Positions 52,304 to 61,790 of a stretch of DNA of 64,000 nt are shown in pieces. The number at the start of each line of letters is the position of its first letter. Within the stretch, counting starts at the first letter, position 1. Both the position numbers and the translations under genes were made by a program. Origin of the DNA: Tsukamurella sp. TY48 (GTDB lineage Bacteria > Actinomycetota > Actinomycetes > Mycobacteriales > Mycobacteriaceae); the NCBI RefSeq assembly GCF_019656655.1, contig NZ_BPMV01000001.1:62001-126000 (forward strand), given 5' to 3'. The notes under the pieces are model-generated. The model saw only the letters and a list, made by a program, of their open reading frames with translations, was not told the DNA's origin and made no database searches.

Positions 52304-55111
52304 TTACGGCACCATCGCGGGGAACACGCCCCCGAGCCCGTACGCCGCACCGAGCACCACGACCACCACGGCGAGCACCGCACCGTCGAGCCGCCGCGGT
52401 CCGCGGTCGGGCCGGGCGACCACCCCCAGGCCGCCCCGGGAGGTGATGGCATCGGCCAACTCCCCCGCCCGGCGGCACGACTGGACGGTGGCCAGCAGGA
52501 GCAGTTCCAGGATCGCCTCGATCGTGAGGCCGCGCGGTGTGCCGTTGCGGCGCAGCGGCCGTCGCTGCCGCGCGAGGCCCCACATGGTGCGCACCTCGGC
52601 GAGCGCGAGCGGCGCCAACCGGATGGCGAGGGCGAGCGCCGAGGCGAAGGCCACGCCGCGCGAGCCCAGTGCGCCGAGGCGGTTGAGGCAGGTCTGGAGG
52701 AAGCCCGGGACGTCGCCGAGCGGCGTGGTCCAACAGAACAGCAGGGCCGCGAACAGCGAGACCATCACCGAGACCAGGCCGCGGAAGAAGACGTCCACAC
52801 CCGAGAGATTGATCTCCATCCCGAACAGCGATCCCGTGGTCGCTCCGCTGCCGAGGCCGGTGAGCACGAGGCTGACCAGACCGAACAGCAGGAAGAAGGG
52901 CGGCAACTTCGGCACCGCCCGCCAGGGCGCGCCGGCCAGCAGGAACCAGCCGAAGACCAGCAGCGCGGAGGCGCCGATGGTCCACCAGTCGGTGCGCACC
53001 GCCATCACGGCGCCCATCGCGAGGAGCGCGACCAGCTTGGTGCCGGCCCACACCTCACGGGCGGTGTTCGCCTGCGGCAGTGGCCGTCCCACCACATCGC
53101 CGAACTGCGGCAGATGCGCCCGCGCCCGGCCGGGCCGGGGTTCCTCGGTGGACGCGGTCACGTGATGCACATCGTCGACCACACCGCGCAGCGGCTCCAT
53201 ATCGTGCGTGACGATCACCAGCGTGGTGCCCGACGCCTTCGCCGCCGCGAGCGCCGCCGTCATCCGCACGGTGGCATCGTCGTCGAGGCCGGCCAGCGGC
53301 TCGTCCAGCACCAGGACGCGGGGCTTCGATGCGAGCAGCCCGGCCAGCACCACGCGCCGCTGCTCGCCGCCGGACAGCTCGTCGGCGCGGCGCTCGGCGA
53401 ACTCGTCCGGGTCCAGCCCCACCAGCGCCAGCGCGGACCGCACTCCGCGTTCGTCGGCACCGGAGGCGTCCTCCACATCGTCGAAGACGGTGTCGCGCAG
53501 CACCTGCAGGCGCGCGTGTTGCACGCCGATCACCACCTGGCCGCGGCCGTTGACCACGGGCCGACCGTCGACGGTGACGGTGCCCGCAGTGGGTTCCAGG
53601 AGCCCGCCGATGAGCCACGCCAGCGTGGACTTGCCGGCGCCGTTGTCGCCGGTGATCGCCAGCGCGGTACCGCCCGGCACGGTGAGATCGAGATCGGTGA
53701 GAACCGGCCGGTCCCACGGGGTCCCACCGTCGCGGATGAGCGAGACACCCCGCAGTTCCACGGTGCCGCGGGCACGGGAACGTGCCGATCCGGCGCGCAC
53801 GGTCCGGGTGGACGCGGCGGCGTCGGTGCGCGGCGGACCCAGCCGCACCTCCCGGTCGGCCGCGGCGGCCTCGGACTCGTGATGAGTCACGTGCACCACG
53901 GTGGTTCCCGACGCCGCGACGTCCCGCATGAGGCCGAGCACCGAGGTGCGGCCCTCGGCGTCGAGCATCGCGGTGGACTCGTCGCTGATCAGCAGGCCCG
54001 GGTCGCGGGCGAGCGCCGCGGACACGGCGAGCCGCTGCAACTGACCGCCGGACAGTGTGGCGGTCTCGCGTTCGGCCATCCCGCCGAGCCCGACGCGGTC
54101 CAGCAGCGCCTCCACATCGGTGCCCTCCGGGAGATCGCGGCCGAATCGCACATCGTCGCCCACGCGCACGCCGAGCACCTGGGATTCCGGGCGCTGGAAG
54201 ACCACCGCCGTGCCGCCCGGGTCGCCGAGCCCCGGATCGCCCGGCCGCTCGACGGTGCCCGAGGTGGGCTCGGCGCCGGCCAGGATGCGGGTCAGCGTCG
54301 ACTTACCGGTGCCGTTGCGGCCCGTGACGGCGAGGAACTCCCCCGGTTCGACGGTGAGCTCGGGAACGGCGAGCGCCGTGCGGTCGCCGTACCGCACGGT
54401 GACGTCCTGCATCCGGATCGGCACCGGTCCCACGGTGCGATCACCCGCATCGTCGTCCACCAGATCGGCGAGATGCCCGGTGGCGCGCGGCAGTACCCGA
54501 TCGGCCCGCGTGAGGAGCGCACCGAAGATGACCCGGGCGAACCAGACCACCACGAGCACGGCGACGATCAGCACGGCCGGCACCGTGAGCACCCACCACC
54601 GCAGCGCCCACTCCCACAGCGCCACCATCGCGTCGCCGAGGAAGCCGAGGTGGATGTTGCGCAGGATCCGCGCGAAGCCGGTGATGGTGGAGCCGGTGAT
54701 CTTGAAGATCAGATCCCGCGCACCGGGGAAGATCACGAGCAGCAGGACCGCGAACATCGACGACGGGATCGCCAGCAGCGGCAGCGAATTGAGCACCAGC
54801 CGCCCCGTCGACCAGCCGCGCCGGATGGACGCACCCAGGAGCAATCCCACCAGGCCCGTCTCGATGGTGAGCGCCACCGGGGCGATGCCGCCGAGCAGGA
54901 AGGCCATCGACACCCCCACCACCAGCGCGAGCGCGCAGGTACGGAGGGTGTGCCGCAGGCCCACCACGCCGAACGGTAGGCAGGCCGCGAAGGCGAGACC
55001 CACCAGCAGCGGGAAGACCTGGGAGATCAGGACGAGTGCCGCCGCCACATCCGCGAGCGCGGCCGCCTCGGTGATCTGCCGTGCGCCGAGCCGCGGACGG
55101 GTGCGGCGCAC
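52304..55111 (-). CDS. Single-chain ECF-type transporter: membrane, ATPase, ATPase, EcfT
   Basis: 935 residues from GTG 55111. Residues about 1-210: N-terminal membrane domain of about six helices (S-component-like, YybS/DUF2232 type). About 225-430: first ATPase (Walker A TGRNGTGKST, signature LSGGQ). About 450-660: second ATPase (TGDNGAGKST, LSGGEQRR, Walker B VLVLDEPLAGLDD). About 690-935: EcfT transmembrane coupling domain with helices and the ALALAIRLAPLALAEVRTMW and RRAGELADAITSRG coupling helices. All four functions in one gene; substrate not evident. Vitamins or metals are typical. Confidence 0.85.
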   Translation of the reverse strand: MRRTRPRLGARQITEAAALADVAAALVLISQVFPLLVGLAFAACLPFGVVGLRHTLRTCALALVVGVSMAFLLGGIAPVALTIETGLVGLLLGASIRRGWSTGRLVLNSLPLLAIPSSMFAVLLLVIFPGARDLIFKITGSTITGFARILRNIHLGFLGDAMVALWEWALRWWVLTVPAVLIVAVLVVVWFARVIFGALLTRADRVLPRATGHLADLVDDDAGDRTVGPVPIRMQDVTVRYGDRTALAVPELTVEPGEFLAVTGRNGTGKSTLTRILAGAEPTSGTVERPGDPGLGDPGGTAVVFQRPESQVLGVRVGDDVRFGRDLPEGTDVEALLDRVGLGGMAERETATLSGGQLQRLAVSAALARDPGLLISDESTAMLDAEGRTSVLGLMRDVAASGTTVVHVTHHESEAAAADREVRLGPPRTDAAASTRTVRAGSARSRARGTVELRGVSLIRDGGTPWDRPVLTDLDLTVPGGTALAITGDNGAGKSTLAWLIGGLLEPTAGTVTVDGRPVVNGRGQVVIGVQHARLQVLRDTVFDDVEDASGADERGVRSALALVGLDPDEFAERRADELSGGEQRRVVLAGLLASKPRVLVLDEPLAGLDDDATVRMTAALAAAKASGTTLVIVTHDMEPLRGVVDDVHHVTASTEEPRPGRARAHLPQFGDVVGRPLPQANTAREVWAGTKLVALLAMGAVMAVRTDWWTIGASALLVFGWFLLAGAPWRAVPKLPPFFLLFGLVSLVLTGLGSGATTGSLFGMEINLSGVDVFFRGLVSVMVSLFAALLFCWTTPLGDVPGFLQTCLNRLGALGSRGVAFASALALAIRLAPLALAEVRTMWGLARQRRPLRRNGTPRGLTIEAILELLLLATVQSCRRAGELADAITSRGGLGVVARPDRGPRRLDGAVLAVVVVVLGAAYGLGGVFPAMVP

Positions 55112-55131
55112 GGCGGTGTCGGTGCAGCCGG

Positions 55132-55704
55132 TCAGCGCGGCGCCACGTACACGACGACGGTGTTGCCGCTCATCAGCTCGTCACCGCTGACGGGCGTGCC
55201 GCGGACACCGCCGACGGTGACCGAGTAGGTGCGGCTGGTGGACGAGTCCACAGTCGAGAGGTTGAACGGCACCTGGCAGCGGCCCTGCTTGAGCGTGCCC
55301 GGGCCGAGCTGGGCGTCGAACTGGGTGTCGCCGTCCTGGAAGGTGATCGTGCCGCCCTCCTCGACCCCGCTCGCGACACCCTCGCCGGAGCAGCCGCGCT
55401 GGGTGGCCGAGAACTGCGACGGATCGAGAACGACCACGCCCTTCGCGGTGAACGCGGAGGACACCGATCCGATGCCCACGGCGAACAGCGAGGCCACGCC
55501 GAGGATCACCAGGGCGATCACGGTGACGGCCACGACCCAGCCACGGTTGCCCGGCCCGAGCCGGCGCCACGGCTGCTGAGCGCCGGGGGGCTGCGCGGTG
55601 GGCAGGCCGGCACGCCAGTCGTGGCCCGGGGTGCCCTGCGGAACCGAAGGGATCGGGCTCGGCTGCGACTGCGTCTCCGACTCGGTGGTCTCGGGGGTGG
55701 TCAT
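55132..55704 (-). CDS. Membrane-anchored exported protein
   Basis: 190 residues. Ser/Pro-rich cytoplasmic head (1-50), one membrane helix (GWVVAVTVIALVILGVASLFAVGIG), then an extracytoplasmic beta-rich part with two cysteines (QRGCSGEGV, GRCQVPF) that may form a disulphide. Same strand and directly upstream of the ECF gene, start overlapping the tesB stop. Function unknown. Confidence 0.7.
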   Translation of the reverse strand: MTTPETTESETQSQPSPIPSVPQGTPGHDWRAGLPTAQPPGAQQPWRRLGPGNRGWVVAVTVIALVILGVASLFAVGIGSVSSAFTAKGVVVLDPSQFSATQRGCSGEGVASGVEEGGTITFQDGDTQFDAQLGPGTLKQGRCQVPFNLSTVDSSTSRTYSVTVGGVRGTPVSGDELMSGNTVVVYVAPR

Positions 55705-56591
55705 TTCGCGCTCCTTGCCGGGAAGTACTTGAGGACGCCTTCTTGGGTGGTGCTGGCTACCAGTACACCCTCACGATCGAAGAATTGCCCGTTGGACATG
55801 CCGCGGCCGCCGTCGGCCACCGTCGAATGCGAGGCGTACAGGTTGTACTCGTCGAACCGCACCCGGCGGTGGAACCACAGCGACTGGTTCAGGGTGACCG
55901 CCATGATCCGGTCGAAACCCCAGGACAGGCCGTGCCGGGTGATGATCGAGTCGAGGATGGTGGTGTCCGAGGCGTACGCCAGGGCGGCGTCGTGGATCAC
56001 CCGATCGTCGGGCAGATCACCCGCCGCGCGGATCCACACCCGGTTGTCCTCCTGAACTAGTCCCTTGCCCTTGGCGATCCAGGCGGGATCGTTGGTGAAC
56101 CGCATGTCCATGGGCTGCGGGGCCTCGACGAACATCGTGACGACGTCCTCGTAGCCCTTGAGCGTGTCCTGGATGTTCGGCAGCCCCTCGGGCGCGGGCA
56201 CCTGCGGCGCCGGGTCGCCGTGCACCAGCGGATTGCGGGCATCGGTCTGGTACGCGAGCTGCATCAGCGCCAGCACCGTGCCGTTCTGCTCCACGGACAC
56301 CATCCGGTTGGCCACGTTGCGGGTATCGCGCAGCCGGGTCACCCGGTACTCGATGTCCTGGGTGACGTCGCCGCCGTTGATGAAGTGCGTGTGGGCGGCG
56401 TGCAGGAACAGCGAGTCCCGGGATCCGGGCACCGTGGCGCCGGACGCGACGATCGCCTGCGACAGGATCTGCCCGCCGAAGGTGCGCGGCGCCACCTTCA
56501 CCGGGTGCCGCCCGGCGAAGGTGTCGTCGCCGAGATCGGCCAGTTCCAGGGTGCCCAGGAACGCGTCGAAGTCGGTGAGCGTGTCGGTCAT
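55701..56591 (-). CDS. tesB: Acyl-CoA thioesterase II
   Basis: 296 residues with double hotdog fold: FLGTLELADLGDDTFAGRHP, RTFGGQILSQAIVASG and the catalytic Asp in ALAYASDTTILDS, then LNQSLWFHRRVRFDEYNLY and GQFFDREGVLVASTTQEG. Hydrolyses medium- and long-chain acyl-CoA. Next to pyk as I recall in Mycobacterium (Rv1617-Rv1618). Confidence 0.95.
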   Translation of the reverse strand: MTDTLTDFDAFLGTLELADLGDDTFAGRHPVKVAPRTFGGQILSQAIVASGATVPGSRDSLFLHAAHTHFINGGDVTQDIEYRVTRLRDTRNVANRMVSVEQNGTVLALMQLAYQTDARNPLVHGDPAPQVPAPEGLPNIQDTLKGYEDVVTMFVEAPQPMDMRFTNDPAWIAKGKGLVQEDNRVWIRAAGDLPDDRVIHDAALAYASDTTILDSIITRHGLSWGFDRIMAVTLNQSLWFHRRVRFDEYNLYASHSTVADGGRGMSNGQFFDREGVLVASTTQEGVLKYFPARSAK

Positions 56592-56614
56592 ACAGTTGAG
56601 CGTACTGGTCGTGG

Positions 56615-58045
56615 TTAGTGGTCGTCCTCGCCGATCCGGTGCACCTGGATCAGGTTGGTCGAGCCGATGGTCCCGGGGGGCGCACCGGCCACGATCACGA
56701 CCTGGTCGCCCTTGGAGTAGCGGCCGATGCCCTCCAGCGACTGGTCCACCTGGTGGATCATCGCGTCGGTGCTGTCGGCGCCCGCGACCAAGAAGGTCTC
56801 CGTGCCCCAGGACAGCGCGAGCTGGCTGCGCACCTCGGGCAACGGGGTGAAGGCCAACAGCGGCAGCCGGGTGTGCAGCCGCGCGAGGCGGCGCACGGTG
56901 TCGCCCGACTGGGTGAAGGCGACGAGGGCCTTGGCATTGAGCCGCTCGCCGATGTCACGGGCCGCGTAGGAGATGATGCCGCGCTTGGTGCGGGGCACGT
57001 GGTTGAGCGGCGGCACCGACGGTCCGCCCTCCTCCACCGCGCGCACGATGCGAGCCATGGTCTGCACCGTCTCGATCGGGTACTTGCCCACGGACACCTC
57101 GCCGGAGAGCATCACGGCATCGGCACCGTCGAGCACCGCGTTGGCCACATCGGAGGCCTCGGCGCGGGTGGGGCGGCTGTTCTCGATCATCGACTCGAGC
57201 ATCTGCGTGGCCACGATCACCGGCTTGGCGTTCTCCCGGGCGATCTGGATGGCCCGCTTCTGCACCAGCGGCACCTCCTCCAGCGGAAGCTCCACGCCCA
57301 GGTCGCCACGGGCGACCATCACCGCGTCGAAGGCGAGGATCACGGCCTCGAGGTTCTCGATGGCCTCGGGCTTCTCCAGCTTGGCGATCACGGGCACGCG
57401 GCGGTTCACCCGGTCCATCACGGCGTGCACGCGCTCGATGTCGGCCGGCGAGCGGACGAAGGAGAGCGCGATGAAATCGACGCCCAGCTGCAGCGCGAAC
57501 TCGAGGTCCTCGATGTCCTTCTCGCTGAGCGCGGGCACCGAGACGTTCATGCCGGGCAGCGAGACGCCCTTGTTGTTCGACACGGGGCCGCCCTCGGTGA
57601 CCTCGCAGACCACGTCGTTGCCCTCGACGGTGACGACCTTCAGGCCCACCTTGCCGTCGTCGACCAGCAGCCGATCGCCCGGGCGGGCGTCCTGCGCCAG
57701 TTCCTTGTAGGTGGTCGACACGCGGTCGTGCGTGCCCACCACGTCGTCGACGGTGATCCGGACCGTCTCGCCGGTCTCCCAGACGGTGCGGCCGTCGCCG
57801 GCGAACCGGCCCAGGCGGATCTTCGGCCCCTGGAGGTCGGCGAGGATGCCGACGGCGCGGCCGGTGGAATCGGAGGCGGCACGCACGCGGTTGTAGTTCA
57901 CCTCGTGGTCGGCGTGTTCGCCGTGGCTGAAGTTGAGCCGCGCGACGTCCATGCCCTCCGTGACGAGAGCAAGGACCTTCTCATCGGTGGCGACGGCGGG
58001 TCCGAGGGTGCAGACGATCTTGGTTCGACGAGTCACTACAGACAC
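56615..58045 (-). CDS. pyk: Pyruvate kinase
   Basis: 476 residues from GTG 58045, chosen because GGAGGA lies at the right distance; GTG 58036 (VTRRTKIVCTLGP) is the mycobacterial-like alternative. Motifs: RTKIVCTLGPA, RLNFSHGEH, the IPVIAKLEKPEAIENLE active site, VMVARGDLGVELP (metal-binding residues) and SRPTRAEASDVANAVLDGADAVMLSGE. C-terminal regulatory domain (355-476). One base after the lgt stop (TAA-A-GTG). Confidence 0.96.
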   Translation of the reverse strand: MSVVTRRTKIVCTLGPAVATDEKVLALVTEGMDVARLNFSHGEHADHEVNYNRVRAASDSTGRAVGILADLQGPKIRLGRFAGDGRTVWETGETVRITVDDVVGTHDRVSTTYKELAQDARPGDRLLVDDGKVGLKVVTVEGNDVVCEVTEGGPVSNNKGVSLPGMNVSVPALSEKDIEDLEFALQLGVDFIALSFVRSPADIERVHAVMDRVNRRVPVIAKLEKPEAIENLEAVILAFDAVMVARGDLGVELPLEEVPLVQKRAIQIARENAKPVIVATQMLESMIENSRPTRAEASDVANAVLDGADAVMLSGEVSVGKYPIETVQTMARIVRAVEEGGPSVPPLNHVPRTKRGIISYAARDIGERLNAKALVAFTQSGDTVRRLARLHTRLPLLAFTPLPEVRSQLALSWGTETFLVAGADSTDAMIHQVDQSLEGIGRYSKGDQVVIVAGAPPGTIGSTNLIQVHRIGEDDH

Positions 58046-58046
58046 T

Positions 58047-59096
58047 TTAGTCCTCCGATTTCCGCTCGACGGGTTCACTGGTTAACCCGTCAGTAGAAAT
58101 CTCCGCAACGTTCACTCCGGGATCATCCGGAGAATCCTCCGCGCCGTCCACCACGGCCTTGTCCGGCTCGGTGCCGCTCGCGGAATCAGCCGCCTCACCA
58201 GCGGTGACCGCCGCCTCGGTGGCGGTCTCGGGGCCGTCGACGAAGACCGAGTCCTCCCGGCCCTTCGGGGCCGTCACGAAGTAGGCGATGGCGCACGCGA
58301 AGACGATGGCCGCGGTGAAGACGTTGATCCGGATGCCGAAGATCTGCGTGGCGTGATCGTCGCGCATCATCTCGATGAAGAAGCGGCCCAGGCAGTACCC
58401 GGCCACGTACAGGGCGAACAGGCGCCCGTGGCCGATCCGGTACCGCCGATCGACGATCACGAGGAAGGCCGCCACCAACAGGTTCCAGATCAGCTCGTAC
58501 AGGAAGGTGGGCTGGACGACGGCGAGCACGATGCCGTCGCTGCGGCCGTCGAGCACATCGGGCCCGCGGTCACCCACGTCGTTGACCCGCTCGAAGATCT
58601 CCAGGCCCCACGGCAGGTTCGTCGGTGCGCCGTAGAGCTCCTGGTTGAACCAGTTGCCGAGGCGACCGATGGCCTGCGCCACGATGATCGCCGGCGCGAT
58701 GGCGTCGCCGAAGGGGCCGAGTTTGATCCCCATCTGCCTGCAGCCGATCCAGGCGCCGACGCCGCCGAGGGCCACCGCGCCCCAGATGCCGAGGCCGCCG
58801 TCCCAGATCCGGAACACCGCCCAGAAGCCCCGGCCGTTGGGACCGAAGTACGTCGAGAAGTCGGTGATCACGTGGTAGAGCCGACCGCCGATCAGGCCGA
58901 AGGGCACGGCCCAGACGGCCACGTCGACCACCTGGCCGGGCTTGCCGCCGCGCGCCACCCACCGCCGGTCGCCCCACCAACAGGCCACGATGATGCCGGC
59001 GATGATGCACAGTGCGTAGGCGCGGATGGGGACGGGCCCCAGGTGCCATACGCCCTGCGCCGGGCTGGGGATGCTCGCGAGAATCACACTGGACAC
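58047..59096 (-). CDS. lgt: Prolipoprotein diacylglyceryl transferase
   Basis: 349 residues from GTG 59096. Seven membrane helices, Lgt signature GRLGNWFNQELYG and the HITD part (GRLYHVITDFSTYFGPNG), plus conserved RIWDGGLGIWG. Transfers diacylglycerol to lipobox cysteines. A cytoplasmic tail of about 75 acidic residues (from 275) is longer than in E. coli, as in mycobacterial Lgt. Confidence 0.95.
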   Translation of the reverse strand: MSSVILASIPSPAQGVWHLGPVPIRAYALCIIAGIIVACWWGDRRWVARGGKPGQVVDVAVWAVPFGLIGGRLYHVITDFSTYFGPNGRGFWAVFRIWDGGLGIWGAVALGGVGAWIGCRQMGIKLGPFGDAIAPAIIVAQAIGRLGNWFNQELYGAPTNLPWGLEIFERVNDVGDRGPDVLDGRSDGIVLAVVQPTFLYELIWNLLVAAFLVIVDRRYRIGHGRLFALYVAGYCLGRFFIEMMRDDHATQIFGIRINVFTAAIVFACAIAYFVTAPKGREDSVFVDGPETATEAAVTAGEAADSASGTEPDKAVVDGAEDSPDDPGVNVAEISTDGLTSEPVERKSED

Positions 59097-59120
59097 CCTA
59101 CTGACCGGCCGGTCACGGCG

Positions 59121-60593
59121 TCACTGTGCGCGCAGCGCTTCCCACAGGGTGGCCCACGGCTGAGTGCGGCCGGTGTACAGCTGGGCGACCGGATCGCCCT
59201 CGGCGCCGGGTGGTTGCACGGCCCGACGGTGCGTGAACGCCCCGTCGAGCACGGAGGACGGGTCGCCGATCCACAGCACGGCAGCGGTGTCGTCGGCCGG
59301 GCGCCCGAAGTAGTAGTACGCGCGATGGCCGCTGTAGGCGCGGGGCAGCCCGGCATCGCGTCCGTAGAAGTCGACCGCCGCGGCGAACGGGTAACTCTCC
59401 GCGACGATCGCGAGGTTCTGCCGCTCCTGCGGGGACAGGCTGCGATAGGCGTCGATCACGGTGTGGCCGAGGTCCTGGAGCATCGTGTCACCGTCGATCA
59501 CCATGCTCGCCGGGGCGCGGAAGGGGGCGGCGGGGAGCCGCTGCGCCACCTGCTGCGGCCACACCGGTGAGGACCACACCCAGGACGCGGCCGAGGCGAT
59601 CAGCACGAGCGCCGCGACCGCGGAGGTCACTCGGCGGCGCACCGTCCGTCCGGCGATCCGGTTCGCGGCCCACCGCTGTACCGCGACCGCACCGGCCGCC
59701 ATCGGCAGTGCGTACACCGAGGCCAGGTAGTAGGCGCGGCCGTGGGTGAGCACGATCGCGGCCACCACCAGCACCACCGCCACGCCGAGGTAGCGGTACC
59801 GCCCCGATCGAAGGAGCGAGACCACGCCGGCCAGCAGCAGCGGCAGTCCGATCAGCAGGCCGGCGCCGAACAATCCCACCAGGGCGAAACCCGCGCCGCC
59901 GGGCCATTCGGCGCGGACCACGGCGCCCATCCGGGTGTACGCCCAGTCGTGCCCCGCCTGCCACCACAGCGTGGGCACGACGGCGACCACGGCGATCGCC
60001 GCTCCTCCCCAGAGCGCGGGCCGGGTGAGCAGGCGCCGTGGGCCACAGGCCAGCGCCCCGACCGCGACCGCGATCCACAGCGCGGGCACCAGGAACTTGG
60101 TGAGCAGCGACAGCGCGGTCACCGCACCGGCGAGCAGCAGCAACCGATCGTCGCGGGTACGGGTCCAGCGCACCAGCAGGTAGAACAGGATCGTCCACCA
60201 CAGCGGGTCGAGCGAATAGGTGGCCAGCCAATGCCCCACGGAGCTCACGAGCGACATCGCGACCGCGGCGGCGGCGAACACCTGGGCCCACCCGCGGCCG
60301 CCGAGTTCGCGGGCGATCAGGCCGGAGAGCAGCGTGATCGCGGTGACCGCGAGGGTGGCGGGCAGACGGAGCACCACGAGGTTCCCGTGGGCCAGCGAGT
60401 CGAGCGCGCCCGCGAGCAGCGGGACCAGGGGCGGCTGGTCGAAGTAGCCGGCGGCGGGGTGGTCGCGGCCGGCCACCACGAAGTAGGCCTCATCGAAGAA
60501 GTAGCCGTAGTTGCGACTGCCGATCACCATCACCGCGAACACGGCGACGGTGACCACGGCCAGTGGGGTGCGGGCGACGGCGGGCGGATTCAT
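59121..60593 (-). CDS. GT-C glycosyltransferase, ArnT/PMT type (GT39/GT83-like)
   Basis: 490 residues from ATG 60593. First loop YFFDEAYFVVAGRDHPAAGYFDQPPLVPLLAG has the catalytic Asp-Glu and the DQPPL pattern of lipid-sugar transferases, followed by 10-11 membrane helices and a C-terminal extracytoplasmic domain (from about 390, AYYYFGRPADDTAA). Uses a polyprenyl-phosphate sugar donor to glycosylate an external acceptor. Substrate unknown. Confidence 0.82.
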   Translation of the reverse strand: MNPPAVARTPLAVVTVAVFAVMVIGSRNYGYFFDEAYFVVAGRDHPAAGYFDQPPLVPLLAGALDSLAHGNLVVLRLPATLAVTAITLLSGLIARELGGRGWAQVFAAAAVAMSLVSSVGHWLATYSLDPLWWTILFYLLVRWTRTRDDRLLLLAGAVTALSLLTKFLVPALWIAVAVGALACGPRRLLTRPALWGGAAIAVVAVVPTLWWQAGHDWAYTRMGAVVRAEWPGGAGFALVGLFGAGLLIGLPLLLAGVVSLLRSGRYRYLGVAVVLVVAAIVLTHGRAYYLASVYALPMAAGAVAVQRWAANRIAGRTVRRRVTSAVAALVLIASAASWVWSSPVWPQQVAQRLPAAPFRAPASMVIDGDTMLQDLGHTVIDAYRSLSPQERQNLAIVAESYPFAAAVDFYGRDAGLPRAYSGHRAYYYFGRPADDTAAVLWIGDPSSVLDGAFTHRRAVQPPGAEGDPVAQLYTGRTQPWATLWEALRAQ

Positions 60594-60701
60594 GTCACTC
60601 AGCGTTTCCCGGCGGCGGTCCGGCCGGTAGCGCCGGAGGTCGGCGGTAGGACCGACGAAAGTAGGTGCCGCGGGCCCGTGCCGGCTCCCTACGATGGGCA
60701 C

Positions 60702-61790
60702 ATGTCCTCGTCCGCCTCGCGCCTGACGCACGGGATCCTGTTGGCGACCACCGCGGTCGGCACCACGGCGTTCGTGTGGGTGCTGTTCCCGCAGCTGCGG
60801 GGCGCGGGACTGTGGCTGGGAGTCGCCGCCATGCTGGCGGCCTCGGCGGTCACCGGCGCCGTGCGGCCCCCGTACGCCGCGCCGGTCGCGGCCGCGACCG
60901 CCTGCTATCTGGTGCTCGGGCCGTGGACGGAGGCGACGGCGAGCGGCGCCGCCGTGTGGGTGGCGGTGGCGGTCTCGCTGCTGTCGGCCGCTGCGGCGCA
61001 GTCCGTGGTGGACCGGCGCGAGGCGGCACTCGCCTTCGCGCCGTTCGCGGCCTTCGCGGTGGCGGTCGCCTTCTCGTCGCAGTCCCTGCTCGGAGCGCTG
61101 GGTGCGCTCGCCCCGGTGCTGGGCGGCACGACCGCCGGTCTGTGGGTGCGGCTGCGGACGGCGCAGCGGGAGCGCCGGGCGCTGGCGGTACGGCAGGCCC
61201 GCGCCGATGAGCGGCTCGCGCTCGCCGCGCAGCTCCACGATCTGGCGACGGCTCGGCTGACCCGGATCGTGCTCGCGGCGCGTGCCGCGCAGACACCGGG
61301 GATCGAGGCGGATGCGCAGGCCGCACTGGCCGATCTGCGCCGGGTGGTCGTGGGCCTGCAGACCTCCGATGCACCCGCCGCATCGCTGGCCGTCGAGGGC
61401 GTCACGGAGGCGGGGGAACTCGACGATGCGATCTCCGAGGCCGTGCGCCGCGCCCGCGAGGCGGGCCAGCGGGTCGATCTGACGGGTGCGGTCGCGACCA
61501 CGCTCCCCCGTGCGACGGCCGACTGCCTGACGCGGGTGCTCGAGGAGGGGCTGGCGAATGCCCGCAAGCACGCCGCGGGCGCGCCGGTCGAGGTCGAGGT
61601 GAGCGATCACGGTGTCCGCGTGCGCAACCCCGCCGCCGCGGCCGATGCACCGCTCGCCGCCACCGGCAGCGGCACCGGCCTGCGCGGGCTCGCCGCGCGG
61701 ACCGCGCTGGTGGGCGGCACGCTAGTGCACGGCCGCTCACCCGACGGTGGCTGGACCCTGACGGCCGAGTTCCCGGTGCCGGCCCGATGA
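60702..61790 (+). CDS. NarL-type sensor histidine kinase
   Basis: 362 residues from ATG 60702. Five or so membrane helices in the first 150, then HisKA_3 with His179 in ALAAQLHDLATARLTRIVL and HATPase_c with VLEEGLANARKHA and GTGLRGLAART. The DHp motif reads LHDLATAR, slightly different from the usual HD(V/T)x(G/A). Its stop overlaps the response regulator start (ATGA). Input signal unknown. Confidence 0.88.
   Translation: MSSSASRLTHGILLATTAVGTTAFVWVLFPQLRGAGLWLGVAAMLAASAVTGAVRPPYAAPVAAATACYLVLGPWTEATASGAAVWVAVAVSLLSAAAAQSVVDRREAALAFAPFAAFAVAVAFSSQSLLGALGALAPVLGGTTAGLWVRLRTAQRERRALAVRQARADERLALAAQLHDLATARLTRIVLAARAAQTPGIEADAQAALADLRRVVVGLQTSDAPAASLAVEGVTEAGELDDAISEAVRRAREAGQRVDLTGAVATTLPRATADCLTRVLEEGLANARKHAAGAPVEVEVSDHGVRVRNPAAAADAPLAATGSGTGLRGLAARTALVGGTLVHGRSPDGGWTLTAEFPVPAR

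Noticed and set aside
52253-54979. 908-codon plus-strand frame opposite the ECF transporter
   Set aside because: His/Arg/Gly-rich shadow with no domain; the ATPase motifs are on the minus strand.
59102-59115. 14-bp palindrome TGACCGGCCGGTCA between lgt and the glycosyltransferase
   Set aside because: Too short and too GC-rich in this genome to assign as operator or terminator.
59742-60701. Upstream extension of the histidine kinase frame
   Set aside because: Antisense to the glycosyltransferase gene; ATG 60702 gives the natural N-terminal helix.
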